NCBI RefSeq assembly: GCF_050948215.1
Contig: NC_135165.1
Coordinates: forward strand, 2,826,501-2,890,500
DNA from: Halictus rubicundus
Lineage: Eukaryota > Arthropoda > Insecta > Hymenoptera > Halictidae
Reading direction: 5' to 3'
Length of the DNA: 64,000 bases
In this document: positions 1-11,921 of the stretch, piece after piece
Numbering within the stretch: position 1 is the stretch's first letter
How the letters are laid out: each line of letters begins with the position of its first letter
Program-made: the position numbers and the translations under genes
Notes under the pieces: generated by a model
Told to the model about the DNA's origin: nothing
The model's input: the letters and a program-made list of their open reading frames with translations, nothing else
Databases searched by the model: none

Positions 1-47
1 TTTATGGTTTATATCGAACGGAGTGACGACGCTATCACCGGTGCCAG
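1..47 (-). CDS. Possible next exon of the minus-strand secreted protein (cut by window edge)
   Basis: Reading the minus strand, a TTTTGTTAACAACTGCAG acceptor ends at 48, and position 47 opens a stretch free of stops to the window edge. The donor at 1967 leaves phase 1. Joining to 47 gives an Ala codon followed by GTGDSVVTPFDINHK, which stays in frame. The implied intron would be about 1.9 kb (1967-48). The phase agreement is supportive, but the visible coding stretch is only 15 codons and chance cannot be excluded. Confidence 0.35.
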
Positions 48-1967
48 CTGCAGTTGTTAACAAAACGTCAGCATCAACTTATCGCCGGGTGACGTGGGGC
101 TGGTTACGTCGAGTCAAAGTCAAAGCTATTTGGTTAAATAAACGCGAAATTGCAACGAAAATGCACGGTCAAGATACACCGGTAGATAATAATAGAACAG
201 AATGTAAATTCGGCTCGCAGCTACCTTACAATTATTATGATACTAACCATTGAAACCGACCGTTTCATCCACCAGATAACGCGACTTATTGTTTGCCCGG
301 GGGTTCCACGAACATTATATCCACGCTCACTACATGCCATTATTGACTACTTACTGGAACAATATTATCGTGCTATAATTGCGAAAAGCCCTGATCGAAG
401 TAAATTTCTCTATCTCAGACTCCAACAATCGATGCGACTTTAAAGAAGCCTACGAAAAAAGGCAGTTGCCTGAAACCGATTAGCAACGATCTAGACGGAA
501 ATCTTTGAAAAGAGTGAAACAACAAGGATAGATTGCTATCTATCTCTGTTAGGCTACCGCACAACATCGCAATAGTTCGAGGCATTGAACATTTCCAAGA
601 AACCGTGCAATTCTAATTGAAAACAGTGAGACTGCAGCTCGCGCGAAACAAAGTTGCACCGTGCAGTCAGGAATGTAAAATAAGATGCAAAATTGGTCGC
701 TGGTCGCTGAACAAACATGCTCAAAAATCGTGTTCGAGGTTCAAAAATCGGCAAAATCTCAGCAAGTCGAGTTTCACTCGCAGGAACGACTGGCCTCGTT
801 TTTTACGGCAAGGTCTTCGGTTGTTCTCCCGCAATTCTGACGATTTGCATAGGAGCTGATGAAGTCGGCACGCATCGAGAAAAAGTTCGCGAATCTCGTT
901 GCTTCCTGAGAGCGAGGCGTGCGTCAGCCGAACGCGCGCGAGCTTGAGCAAAGGGCAGCTCGCCGCGTGTTGCACAACAGCAACCGAGTGGTATCTCTTC
1001 GCCAAAAAGCGAAGACGAGGTTGCCAGTTGTCAGAAGCGTGTCGTCGCGAATACGCGCCGCGATATCGAGCTTCCGTGCGGTTTCGGAATCGCGAAACTG
1101 ATACCTATATACATTACCTCGTGCTCGACCTTCGCCGAGATTAATTAATCGAAACGACTGCTGTGTTTCCGTATGCTAATTGGCCCATTGTCTGGCGAAA
1201 CTATCGAAATTGTGTCGGCGATCGCGATCGAATTCGCTGACCGCAAATCAGACGTGGTCCGGACAACGGTAAGTCGAGCGTGCGAGTTTTCCTTCGGATT
1301 TTCTGCGATTAGTGTGTCACCGATATTTTTCTCAACCCTTATGCCAGTCTCCTCAATTTTCTGTGACGATAATGTTCTACTTTTGTAGCTCCAACGGAGA
1401 TTTCTGTGTCTCGAGTGTGAATCGATTGATTAGGTGCACAAATTGGATCTAGGGATCTGGGATACTGATATACTACTGATGAGTTCTACGAATATCGTGC
1501 AACACGTTAGGATAATAAATAGCTGCGCACACAAAATTAGTCGGATTTTCTTCGTGTGATCTACAAAGTCGTGATCGTCACACATACGTGACGCGAACGT
1601 GTTAATATTAACAGCAAATACCAGCGATCTTGTAATTCGAAATAGTTCGGAAGTTTGCAAGATATTATTTTAACCTGTAATACTGGTTCTCTTTTTACAC
1701 GGTATGCTTTTGCATAAACAATTGCCGCGTGTGTTTCTAACAGGAATCGGTTAGTTCTACACGATTTTTCGACTTTCGTGCAGTTTCTTGGGCATGTTTT
1801 ATTTATTTTCACGCAGCTTTTAATGTTTTCGATCGTATAGACAGAATCGTAGAGCATGCCACCGATGTTGCAATGAAAAAAGTAACCGGTCGGTCGTAAT
1901 TACAGAAATTACTACCAGAATGTAATGGAGCGAATTAAATATTTTTTTGTTTTAATTGTTCGCTCAC
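48..1967 (-). other. Probable long intron of the minus-strand gene
   Basis: The donor is GTGAGC at 1967 on the minus strand and the likely acceptor is at 49-48. No recognisable exon, RNA gene or transposon was found inside. Short open frames on both strands have no family resemblance and no matching splice sites. Confidence 0.4.
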
Positions 1968-4900
1968 CGGATAGCCGCGGGACAAGCAGTTCTTCCGTTG
2001 TTTCGGCATGTTTTGTCCTCGCAAAACCGTCGGCGGTGAAATGGTACTTCGAATTATCCTCCCCTAAGAGCTTCATCCACCACTCGCCAGGGGGTGCGTT
2101 GTTCGTGTCGATTCTCACCCCGTCCGTCTGACCCTTGCGTGTCCAAGACACCACAGTGCCGAGCCATGGCACCGTCACGTCTGTTAATTAAAATGTGTGC
2201 AATTGGTGCTCGGTCGTCCTCGGAGAATCACTCGATACCGCAGAGATTCGCATCGAGAATTCGCATCGAATCGTGCGCTATGTTTTTCGCGGGAGGAAAG
2301 TCTCGCAGCGATACAACAAGTTGTTAACGACGCTCACGGCCGCGAACACTGAGAGAGGGATCATGCCACCGTTGTGCAAAGTGTTCCCTACGATTTACCC
2401 ACCAAAGCAAAGAGTTAGCTGCTTGATGTAATGCTGCGATCTCGGACCGAGTCACCTGAGAGGACTATGCGGTCGATACGATGAACGGTACGTGAAGGGA
2501 GCGAACCAGCGCGAAGAGAGAGCAGCAATTCTGCTAATTAATTTACGTTCCGCCTCGCCTGTTTTTCCGCAATTCCCTTATTACCGGGGGCTTGTTTGTT
2601 GCATCATTTTTGGCTTTCTACTTTTCACAATATTCGTTTTTCTCCTCGATGCGAATTCGTCTACACGGGAGACTCGTCATCCGGCAATGCTTAATTAAAG
2701 ATTTTAATCGCGTTCGCGAAACGAACGTCTCATTAGACAATCAGCGTTAGTCCACGTGCGGGCGTGCGCGCTCCGAGAGTTGAAAATTATTTTTAGTTTA
2801 CGCTGCTCCTGCGAGTTCTAGGCCTATGCCGGAGTCATTTCTGACCCGCACCGATATTTCCCTACGCTTTCGATACAAGACGATCGCTCGGGACCGGCTT
2901 TCGTCGTATTTCGGACAAACAAGAAGAGGAATCACTGCGGCACAGTATACGGAAGGTTAAAGCGATTTGCAATCCGTCGATCGATCGAACTAATTCTTGA
3001 TCGGTTTAGCTGCGTGTCCTTGAACCTCAGTCTACCGACAAGCGAACAGTCGCATACTCACTCATGGGAATGCGGAGAACAGCACCCGACACGTTCCCCT
3101 CGACGTTCATGACGATTCGATCCACCTCGTTGTCCACCAAAAACTTCGTTTCCGTTTCGCCGGTCAGATCGCGTCTCCTTGCCACGTTCACCTGGAAAGA
3201 GTGATCGAAATCTTCAGTATTGGAAGCTGAGAGGTCAGGGTAGGGAGAAGGTGCAAGCACTGACGAGCGTTTCGAAAGCAGGCCCATCAGCTTCGCCTTC
3301 GTTCTCTTCAGCGTTTTGCACGGTCGAGAACACTTTCGTTCTCATGGAATTCGCGCTAGTTTCCGTCTCAGCGGTGCCGCAATCCAGGTCAAGGTACATC
3401 TAAAAGCATGAACAAGATTATGAATATTTTCGGTGCGAACTGTGCCGAATGACGAGCGGTGTACAGGCTACCTGACATTTTCTGGGAACGTTGTCCGCGT
3501 TTTGTTCGTCCGTCCATCTCGCGTCTGGCATGGCTAACTGCGAGTGGCCTTTCACAACGGCACTCGACTCTGCAATATTTATAGTTTCGGAACAGCGCGA
3601 AGGTTTTGCCTAAAGATGGTCTAGCGTTCTTGAAGAAATCCCGAGGAACCGGACCCGCGCGCCCGGTTTGTTGTTCTTAATCGACCAATTTAGCCGCGGA
3701 GTTGGCGTAAAAATAAATAACCGCGGGGGCAGGGGCTAGGTTTGTTGTTCGAGCCTTGAAATAACCGATCCAGACTTTCTACTTACAAAATTGCCAATGG
3801 GCGTCGTATTGTTTCGATGAACACGTTCCCGGCACGTGCCAATCGGTGTGTACACACCGATGATACACTTTGTTCTATTTTACAATTACTTCCGATGCGA
3901 TTTCAAATTAATAGTTTCCCTAGCTTCCTTTTCAATCTTCAAACTGTAATTAATTTTACATGACTTACCCGACGTGACGTTGCCCGACCAGAAGATGTTA
4001 ATGTACTGGAAATCACTTCCGTCCCGGTCGATCCCATTTGCGATGCAATACCTTCAACGAAAATGTTTATTTAACAACGACGCATTCGATACGTTCACGT
4101 GTTCGTTTAAGACTGCCAGCAATTTTTAAAGGAAACTGGGCGAAAGTATTTCCGTTTACAACAATCTTGAAGCTGATCAAAATCATACCAAACACTTGTC
4201 CTTTAACCCTTAGCACTCGAATGGCGACTGTAAGGCGCCACTAGAAATTTCTGTATCGTTATTCGAAATACTTTTCACGTTATTAAATTTGTTTGTATTT
4301 AATAAATTACTAAACACCAGTATTGCACGAGCAAGTTGCACCATTTTCGTATGTATAATACGAAAAAAAGTATATACGTAAGCAATCTGTATCTCTGACA
4401 GTGACTTTGTTGTGATTGTAGTTCGATTTTATTTGTTAAAATACTCTCATGAAAAAAAGTATATAGAAGGGAAATATTCTAGGTTGGAAAAAATGTTTCG
4501 TTTTGGAGTTAAAATAGCTTCGAGTGCAAATGGTTAACACTAGAACTACCGGACCAGTCGAAATGACTGGTTCCTAATTTTTTCTTTTACAATTACTGGT
4601 TTTTTGCAGTGTGACATGGTCTCTTTTACAATTACTGAAATCGTACAAATGTTTTCATCGGAAATTTTTGAATGAACCTCTTCATCGAAGCGCGTATTAC
4701 AATAAAAGTCGTATGAAGTCTGAACGGGCACAGTCTCGTCACTGTTGCAAAGCAATTTCAGTCGCATTTATTGCTCGGTAGTTCTACTGTCAATTCGCCT
4801 AAAATCCCACAACGGATCACTACTTCAAATGCTGAATAACAAACTGACCTAGTACATTTCCCATTGGAAAGAATCACACTTTCTCGCGAAGTATCCTCCG

Positions 4901-5126
4901 AGGTGTCAATGATCTTCGGGATCCTCGAGCTCGCAGCCGGGATGATCCATTCGGGCTGGTCCAACGATTGCGCACTAGATCTTCGTAGTTTCTGCGGCGC
5001 ACGTCCTACAAACAATTTCCAATCCTGTTTGAGATCCTCGTTGGCAAACGTGGGAGGGTTCGCGACGGAGCCGTTCAAGCACAACACTAGGCAAAGGAAC
5101 GTCAAACAATTGGTTCGCGTCTTCAT
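1968..5126 (-). CDS. Secreted protein, hemicentin-like post-vWA region (partial, 6 exons)
   Basis: Minus-strand exons, in transcript order: 5126-4849, 4051-3969, 3569-3472, 3399-3265, 3191-3062, 2180-1968. Every junction has GT..AG borders and the phases agree (2,1,0,0,1, then 1 at the last donor), giving at least 312 residues. The start at 5126 opens a clear signal peptide (MKTRTNCLTFLCLVLCLNG, cleavage probably after SVA). Exon 2 reads GIDRDGSDFQYINIFWSGN. Exons 5-6 (VDNEVDRIVMNVEGNVSGAV; later PPGEWWMKL) resemble the stretch after the vWA domain in hemicentins, where a weak beta-sandwich is followed by a 'PxxGxW' turn. No MIDAS-type vWA motif is seen in these exons. The second acceptor has a poor pyrimidine tract. 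The gene probably continues past the left edge. It lies head to head with the DDHD gene at 6079. The exon model is fairly secure; the family assignment is tentative, and an unrelated secreted protein is possible. Confidence 0.66.
4203..4537. mobile_element. TTAA-flanked MITE-like element, family A copy 1
   Basis: TTAA is present at both ends. The left terminus CCCTTAGCACTCGA pairs with the right terminus CCATTTGCACTCGA (reverse complement). The inner sequence shares GCCACTAG/CACCACTAG and the right-hand GCTATTTT motif with copy 2 at 28126. TTAA target duplication with CCC.. termini is typical of piggyBac-related elements; the superfamily call is inferred. It lies in the first intron of the minus-strand secreted-protein gene. 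Confidence 0.68.
4534..4793. mobile_element. TTAA-type MITE-like element, family B copy 1, abutting family A
   Basis: It starts in the same TTAA that ends the family A copy. The left terminus CACTAGAACTACCG pairs with the right terminus CAGTAGAACTACCG (reverse complement). The right flank is TCAA, one base from TTAA. A subterminal GTCGAAATGACTGG motif matches the palindromic GTCATT.TGAC seen in the other B copies. Confidence 0.62.
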
Positions 5127-6078
5127 GGTGCTTCTCTCGCCGGTAATCGAGACGGAAGATTAGTCGTATGAATCTACCTGTCACTTATAAGGTCCCAGGA
5201 AACTGTAGTTTACAAAAGGGTAAGGTGTCCGCGGTTACGTCGCCGATAACACCGCTCGACAAAGTAAATCTAGGCGTAAACGCAGGCCCGTTGCACAATC
5301 GCAGGTGTTTGATGTGCATGCGTGTACAGGATGTGATCGCCTATAGAAATCGGTAATCCGAGGCCCGACAGGACGCCATCGTGCGATCACCTGCGCCAAG
5401 AAAAGATACGCGGTATCTTTCATGGTATCTACGCGTCCCCGCCATTGGAAATTACGAGCATTGTATCCTGTTCAATATTGACCCTCCGTGAATAATACCG
5501 AGATTTCACGCGTGGGCTGTTTCACGGCTCCGATGACGTCGATCTTCGATCTAGCCGAGGGGAATCACCAAGGTCAAAGAAACAGATTCCCTTCAGGGTT
5601 CACGAAGTTCCACTTTCGGATCGTTACGGTTTTAACATTTCTTATTTGCAACTTAATATTTAAATAATACCTGTTGCGTCAGAAAGCATGACACTACTCG
5701 AAGCGACATAACGTCAAACATTTACTCTGCAGTGCAGTTCGCGAAGGTCCGACTCGAAAGTAGTTCGAAAAATGAAGAAGCGATCGTTTCAGCGAAAACA
5801 GATAAAAAGCGAACCGGAAGGTCGATCAGGATTAACGATGAACGCATATCCTCATTCATCTGAAAACACTGCAGTCCAAAGAGACTGACTTCCTTCAATG
5901 TATTCGCATGATTCATACGACTCGTCGTACCTCGGCAAAAGACGTTCGCTAGACAAAATTGTAGTAAAAATGTTTACCGATCTTCGTGGAACGTTAAGTC
6001 TGATTCGATTATGATTTATGAGGTGTAATTTTACTTTTAACCGAAGTTGATTTCAACGACATTTCCCGTTGTTTCCAG
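5127..6078. promoter_or_regulatory. Head-to-head intergenic region, probable divergent promoter
   Basis: About 0.95 kb separates the minus-strand start (5126) from the first secure exon of the DDHD gene (6079). The missing first exon of that gene should be here or further upstream, and must end in phase 1. One frame-compatible candidate is ATG at 5533 running to 5572, but its donor (GTCAAA) is weak, so it is not called. Other ATGs examined (5771, 5970, 6011) end in the wrong phase or at a stop. Confidence 0.4.
5184..5191 (-). promoter_or_regulatory. TATA-like box for the minus-strand secreted-protein gene
   Basis: CTTATAAG, which is palindromic, lies about 60 bp upstream of the minus-strand ATG at 5126. 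That spacing would put transcription initiation near 5160 and leave a short 5' leader. The call rests on motif and spacing only. Confidence 0.3.
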
Positions 6079-9000
6079 ATGCCGAATCGGAGAGCGTCGT
6101 AGGGAAGGGATCAGCGAATTCGCATAATTCACCGGCGGCCCCGACCGACGCTGATGCCGAGTTCACACCCATACCTTTGAACACAGAGGACACCAAGGCT
6201 CCGGAGAACCAGCCGGCGAGGCAGGGCTACTTCACCTCGATACTGTCGTCCCTGCCGAATTTGTCCTTGTCGTCCATCACCGGGGACTCGGCCCAGGCAA
6301 ATCAGGGTCCCGAGAACACGGCGAATCCGCAGGACAGGAATCCTCGTTTGCCACCGTTCGATCCTCGCAATTCGCTGACGGAGACGACCTCGCCGCCCGT
6401 TCCTAACTTCTACGAAACGCGACCTTCGAACTTCACCAGGTCCTCTGAAGTTTATCCCGGAAGTGGCTCCACTTTGCCGGCTCCGCCGCAACCAACCGCT
6501 GCTCCACCCACTATACCTTCATCGCGGGACGGTGAGGCTTTTCACTGCTATAGGGACTTGTATAGCAAACGAGGAATGGGGTGTGGATCAGAGCATTTCC
6601 AGAAATGTCAATTTGTTAAACTCCAGGATTAGTTAGCCCACTTTTTCAAGCCCTTGAAGCTCACCTAAAAGGCAACCGCTGAATCAGGAAAACTGGCCGA
6701 ATAAGTTTTAAAAGATTAAATGAATGCAAGGTGCAAATGATTGCTTATCAACGGGACACTGCACCGCTGGACGTAAACATCGTGTTGCATAATATATCGT
6801 AAACAACGTATTACGGAAACTACTGAACGGAAAATTCTGGCGGTTTCACCTTATTAGAAATCGTTACGTTATTTCTGTAAAAACTTTCCTGCGTACTGTG
6901 TTCAATTAACAATTGATAAATTACACACAGCGGAACGATTGTATAGCATGACAAGGCCTGTCCTATCTATCTGTCCTGTAAATCTAAAAACTGTCCGATA
7001 CTCATTGTCAGTTGCCAGTTACGCTGGACATGAAGCTGGAGTGGCATAAGGTCGCAGGAGCGGTCGACAGTGACACGTAAATGTCTTGCGTAATTGGTTC
7101 ACTCTATACCTCGTTTGCGGCTTTATTAATAGTCTTTTTCGTACCCGTGCGACCGATATACTTGAGAACAGGCTCAATTTTCATTTTGAGAGCTCTTCGA
7201 TACCCGTGGGTACTCTAGCATTTGTGTTCAATCCTTAAGAGGACTTTCAAGGAAGTCTTTGATTTAGAATTAATTGTTAAAACTAATGGTTGATTATTCC
7301 TCTTTGTAGGACCCATTTCGTACCGGCTTGGCAACCAGAGACGCCTCAAGTATGCGCCACCACCTGAATTGACATCAACCACGTCGAAACCATACTCGGC
7401 CCCAGCGGTGCAGCCGGTGTTCACCCCACAGAACGTTGCACCGTTGTCCATCTTCAACCCGAACGAATCCGCGGCTCCAGTTCCAGCCTACCAGCCCGTC
7501 GAGGCTCTTGCATCGACGAACTCGCCGTCGGTTGAACTGTCAACGCCCGAGCAGCTGTCCCAAGCCAACTCTCTGCAGGAGTCCTTCAGGTCCAGTCCAA
7601 TTGCTTCCGCGGTTTCGTACAGCTCCACCGGTACTCCTCGAAGTGCGACACCTCAGAGTCCAAATTCCGGCTACGAGAGCGTGCCCTTGAGAACAACGGT
7701 TCCCCAATCGTTGTCCCGACCGATTCCACATCGAGCCCAAGAAACAGCCACCCCACAGAACACGCCGGTGAACTTCCCTTTCCCTGCGTTCGGCTCGTAC
7801 CCCATTCAACCAGACTTTCTGACCTCGACGAACCCCGAGAAGGGTGCTACAAGGAATCTTCCCGGTCAGGTGGAACCGCAAGCTACGAAGGACATCGTCA
7901 CTGCGTCTGGCACCGAAGCTAAGCCAACCGTAACGTTCGCTCCCAGCTCTGCGATCCAGATTTCGGAGAAGCTAGAACACTTGCTCGCAGAGAGAGAAGA
8001 GGAGTCCTCGAAGTTAGCTACCGAAGCTTCCGCGAGACCCGAGGAGAGTACAGCAGACGGTCGATCTACCGAAGCTTCTGATAGCACATCTACCGACGTT
8101 ACAGAGAAGAACAGTTTCCTGAAGCCAGAACCTGCTCGGCTCCCTCCACGAGAAAGTCCTGTGACCAGTCCTCCTGAAGAACGACCAGTAGAAGAAGCAA
8201 AGCTCGATGCTGCGCAGAGTCATGCTGCGCCTTCGAACGTGCCAGCTTTCCAACACTTTCAGTCGTTCCCATTGACCTCCAGCTTTCCGGAGCAGCCAGC
8301 ACAACAGAAGCGTTTAAATAGCACACTAGAGACCTCGAGTTCCAGTGCTTTTGCCGATCAACGATCGGATCAACCAGCTATCTCGTTCTTCGAGACAAAG
8401 AACGTCGGACAGTTCCCGCCCCTGCATTTTAAGGAAAGCAACGTGAACGTTGACTCGCTGGCGACCACCGCGAGAAATGATTCGCAGCAACCACACGCGA
8501 ACACGGTCTTGAACTCGTACTTCGACAATCCTCAAGCTTCTCAACCGTTCTGGGACACCGGTTCAGCTTCTAATGCCGGGATTGTTGGCACGACAGGTAG
8601 CACTCAACCTGCCCCACCACCGCCGCTGTACAATCCTCTGCAATTTCAAAGCACGTTGCATAAACCACCGGCACCGAGATACCAGCCGTATGTGTCCCAT
8701 TTCGTGCAACCGCCGCAGCTGCCAGTGAACCAGGCTCAACATTACTTCGAGACTCTGTCTGGACCGCCGCAAACGCACGACGCGGCGACCGGAAACGACA
8801 GCATCTTCCCGCTCATGCCTCCTGGGATCACACATGTACCCGAGCCGACGGGTATCGCCACTCTGAGTCCAGTTCAAATGTCAATTAACCCGCACAGTTG
8901 CCGCACCACCCCGGACGGCCTGAGCCCCGATTTGCAAAACCTGGTGAGACACGATTTGCACGGTAAACTAATATAACTTCTTAAAAAATGTGAAATTGTT

Positions 9001-11921
9001 TGGTCCCGTTTGGAAAATGTTATTCTGTTCTGAAGAGATTGAGATCTTTTCCATTCCAGGCTGTGGATCCGTCAGAAAAACGCATGCAGTACAGGGCGGT
9101 GTATCATCATTGGTTCTATCGCAAGGAGGTGGAACACAAAGTGTTATGGCTTCCGTTTTCCATGCAAGATAGCTTGCGCTTAGAGGAGGTTCATAATTCC
9201 ACCGAAATTACCCCGGAGACTACCATCGCCACCGACGGCGGTCGTTACGATGTCGACATTTTACGACGGCAACGGTCTCCCGTTTATTGGAGCGGGGCGT
9301 CGACGGAAGTGCGACGATGTTCCTGGTTCTTCAAAGGGAGCAACGAGTCCGCCTACACACCCTACGACGAGGGCACAGCCGCGAAACTCGAAGAGGAGTA
9401 CAAGGCGGCTTGCGTGACGAATAGGTGGAATCGGAGGGTCGATTTGAACAACGGGGAGTACATCATCTTCTACGGGGCCACGGTCCAACTTCATTACACT
9501 TCCACGTCTCCGGAGGCGTCCGGTTCCTGGAGCAATAGCACGGTAAATCTTCTAGTCGTCAACCCCTAACTGACCAATGCAGATTCGTTTCGAACCAGTT
9601 TGTTAATCTGCACATAATACTTCATTGAAATGCTAATTCATCTGCTACAGCTTTGCTATAACTAATCCATAGATAAATGCCTGAATGCTGGGAAGCCTTT
9701 GCAGATGGCTCAAGCAATCAATTGTGCCGACAACTATGAAAATATCATGAAAATATATTCTTCCTTTCGAAATGTTCAGCGATACGATCCCCAATCTAAT
9801 TGAATAATACTATTTTCGCAAAGTAACGCAATAGAAAATTCTAGAAGACGATTTTGATAGTCATCGGCACAGTTAAGCAACGCTGCCTATTCTACTCGAG
9901 CCGTAAAACTTGCAGCAACGAAACTTCGGTGAAAGTGCTTTCGGGCGGCGCATTATTTGCTGAGAATAATGCACGCATGATTCTGTTGGAAATGTTCAAT
10001 CATGATTTGTACAGGAGGACAGTGCATATTTACAGGGTGCTGTCAGCAGACCGCGGACGATAAAACGGGGCCTGGACGAGTTCCACATTGAAGATGGCGA
10101 GCCTGAGAAGGTGGATCATCTTCTGTTCCTTGTCCATGGTATAGGAAGTGTCTGCGACTTGAAGTTCAGGACTGTCGAGGAAGTCGGTAGGTACTTGAAT
10201 TCATTTTTAACGTTAATTAACTCGTTAATTTCGAATGACACAATGTGTTCTGCAGTCGACGAATTCCGGAGCATAGCACTGCAACTGGTGCAGTCGCATT
10301 ATCGAACAGCCAGCGAGCAAAGAGTCGTGAACAGGATAGAACTGTTGCCAGTCTCCTGGCACACAACGCTCCATTCCGAAGACACGGGGATCGACAAGAA
10401 ATTACAAGCCATCACGCTGACTAGTATACCGAAGCTACGATACTTCACCAACGACACGCTGCTCGACATACTTTTTTACACCAGCCCCGTCTATTGTCAG
10501 ACCATAATGCAAACAGTCGGCAGCGAGATTAACAGGCTGTACACGCTCTTCAAAGACAGAAACCCGGACTTCGACGGTGGAGTTTATTTAGGTGGCCATT
10601 CGTTGGGCAGCTTGATTCTGTTCGATCTTCTGTGTCATCAGAAACCATTGATCGAGGACAAATCGAGCGACGAGAACGAAACGGCCGAGGAAAAAGTTAG
10701 TATGCCTGGACTGACTCGTTTAATTGTGAAACAAATTCCGCAGACTAATGGTTTCACTCTATCTAGTCATGCTGACGAATTGTTTTTGTACTTTTTGCAG
10801 AACGAGGAAGACAACGAGTCCTTACGGCCAGTATCTAAGCGAGTTGTAAGGAGACGTCGTAGTAAAAAGATAAATTATGTGATGGGTGTTGCTGGAACCG
10901 GTCAGCCTTATATACATTATCCCCAATTGAATTTTCACCCACGTGCCTTCTTCGCCCTTGGTAGTCCGATTGGTATGTTCGTCACTGTTCGGGGCATTGA
11001 CATGCTCGGGGAAGATTTTGAGCTACCGACGTGCCCGGCTTTCTTCAACATATTCCACCCGTTCGATCCTGTTGCCTACAGAGTTGAGGCACTGATTAAT
11101 TTGGACGCTAGCAAATATCGGCCGATGTTAATTCCGCACCACAAGGGACGGAAAAGAATGCATTTAGGTAAGCGTTCCACGCGGTTTACATTGCTTTATG
11201 TAAAATGGCGAAAATAGGAATTTTTATAAAGATCTGATTATATTGCAGAAGTTAGAGAAATAATGGCTCGCGTCGGGGCGGATTTGAAGCAGAGGTTGAT
11301 CGACTCCGTGAGGAACACGTGGAACTCGGTCTACAGTATGACAGTGTTTCACAGGCCAGATAATAGCACTTTCGAAGAAGAGATTGACAAGGTGGTGGAG
11401 GAGCAATTACAAGAGCCACCGTCCGTGCAAGATCATCAAGCCACCGATGATGCCTGTGAGGACTTCAAAGTGGGTAAGCTGAATGGTGGACGAAGAATAG
11501 ACTATGTTCTCCAGGAGGCGCCACTGGAAAGTATCAACGAGTACATTTTTGCCGTGAGGAGCCACGTCTGCTACTGGTTGGTTACATTTCAAAAATTCTA
11601 TTACCAATTGGCGATCTCGTGCCATTGAATGGGTGCTTTAAAACATTTTGATTTTTGTTTAGGGAATCTGAGGACACCATGCTGATGATTCTAAAAGAGA
11701 TATATGGCTCCGAAGGCATCCAAACAGACGCTCAGCTGCCTCAGCACACGATCCCGATAGAACGAGCTACGCCCTCACCATCTTTGATGCCGTCGCCATC
11801 CACGTCTAGTAAAAATAGCATAACCGCACCAGTACCTGGCATAGGAGTGGATCCTACTGCACCGACAACGAGCAAGCCCGTCGGCCCACCTCCAAAGAGT
11901 GGATTTGTTAAGAAATCATGA
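6079..11921 (+). CDS. SEC23IP: SEC23-interacting / DDHD-domain phospholipase A1-like protein (8 exons; first exon missing)
   Basis: Exons: 6079-6531, 7310-8943, 9060-9542, 10036-10186, 10256-10695, 10801-11167, 11249-11576, 11663-11921 (TGA). All junctions are GT..AG, and with one base from the missing first exon the sum is exactly 1372 codons. Counting from the first visible codon, residues 1-696 are Pro/Ser/Thr/Gln-rich and disordered, like the SEC23-binding N-terminus of p125. Residues 697-857 form the WWE-type region (HWFYRKEVEH, TDGGRYDV, EVRRCSWFFKG). PRTIKRG and VDHLLFLVHGIG lead to the lipase box GGHSLGS with its Ser near residue 1023 (10600-10602). The DDHD domain includes FFALGSPIGMF, HPFDPVAYR and IPHHKGRKR. 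The C-terminus has LNGGRRIDYVLQE and the CYWESEDT junction. The family acts at ER exit sites and the Golgi as a phosphatidic-acid-preferring PLA1 or COPII adaptor. Unlike vertebrate SEC23IP and DDHD2, it has no SAM domain. It could equally be named PAPLA1; the family is very secure. Confidence 0.93.
10187..10255 (+). other. 69-bp stop-free intron in the DDHD gene
   Basis: The donor GTAGGT and the acceptor TTCTGCAG bound 69 bases, a multiple of three with no in-frame stop, so an ORF caller reads straight through. Removal joins EEV to VDEFRS, matching the family, whereas the intron would encode 23 unrelated residues. Both borders are in phase 1. Confidence 0.8.
10696..10800 (+). other. 105-bp stop-free intron in the DDHD gene
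   Basis: The donor GTTAGT and the acceptor CTTTTTGCAG bound 105 bases in phase 0, with no in-frame stop. It lies in the variable linker after the lipase box, where retention would add 35 residues without breaking the frame. The strong borders favour an intron. Confidence 0.72.

Noticed and set aside
5533..5572. Candidate first coding exon of the DDHD gene
   Set aside because: The phase fits, but the donor GTCAAA is weak and no family resemblance is visible, so it is not called.
10111..11217. Single 368-residue protein read as one exon
   Set aside because: It reads through two short stop-free introns and past a GTAAGC donor at 11168. Splicing restores the family sequence and exact frame.
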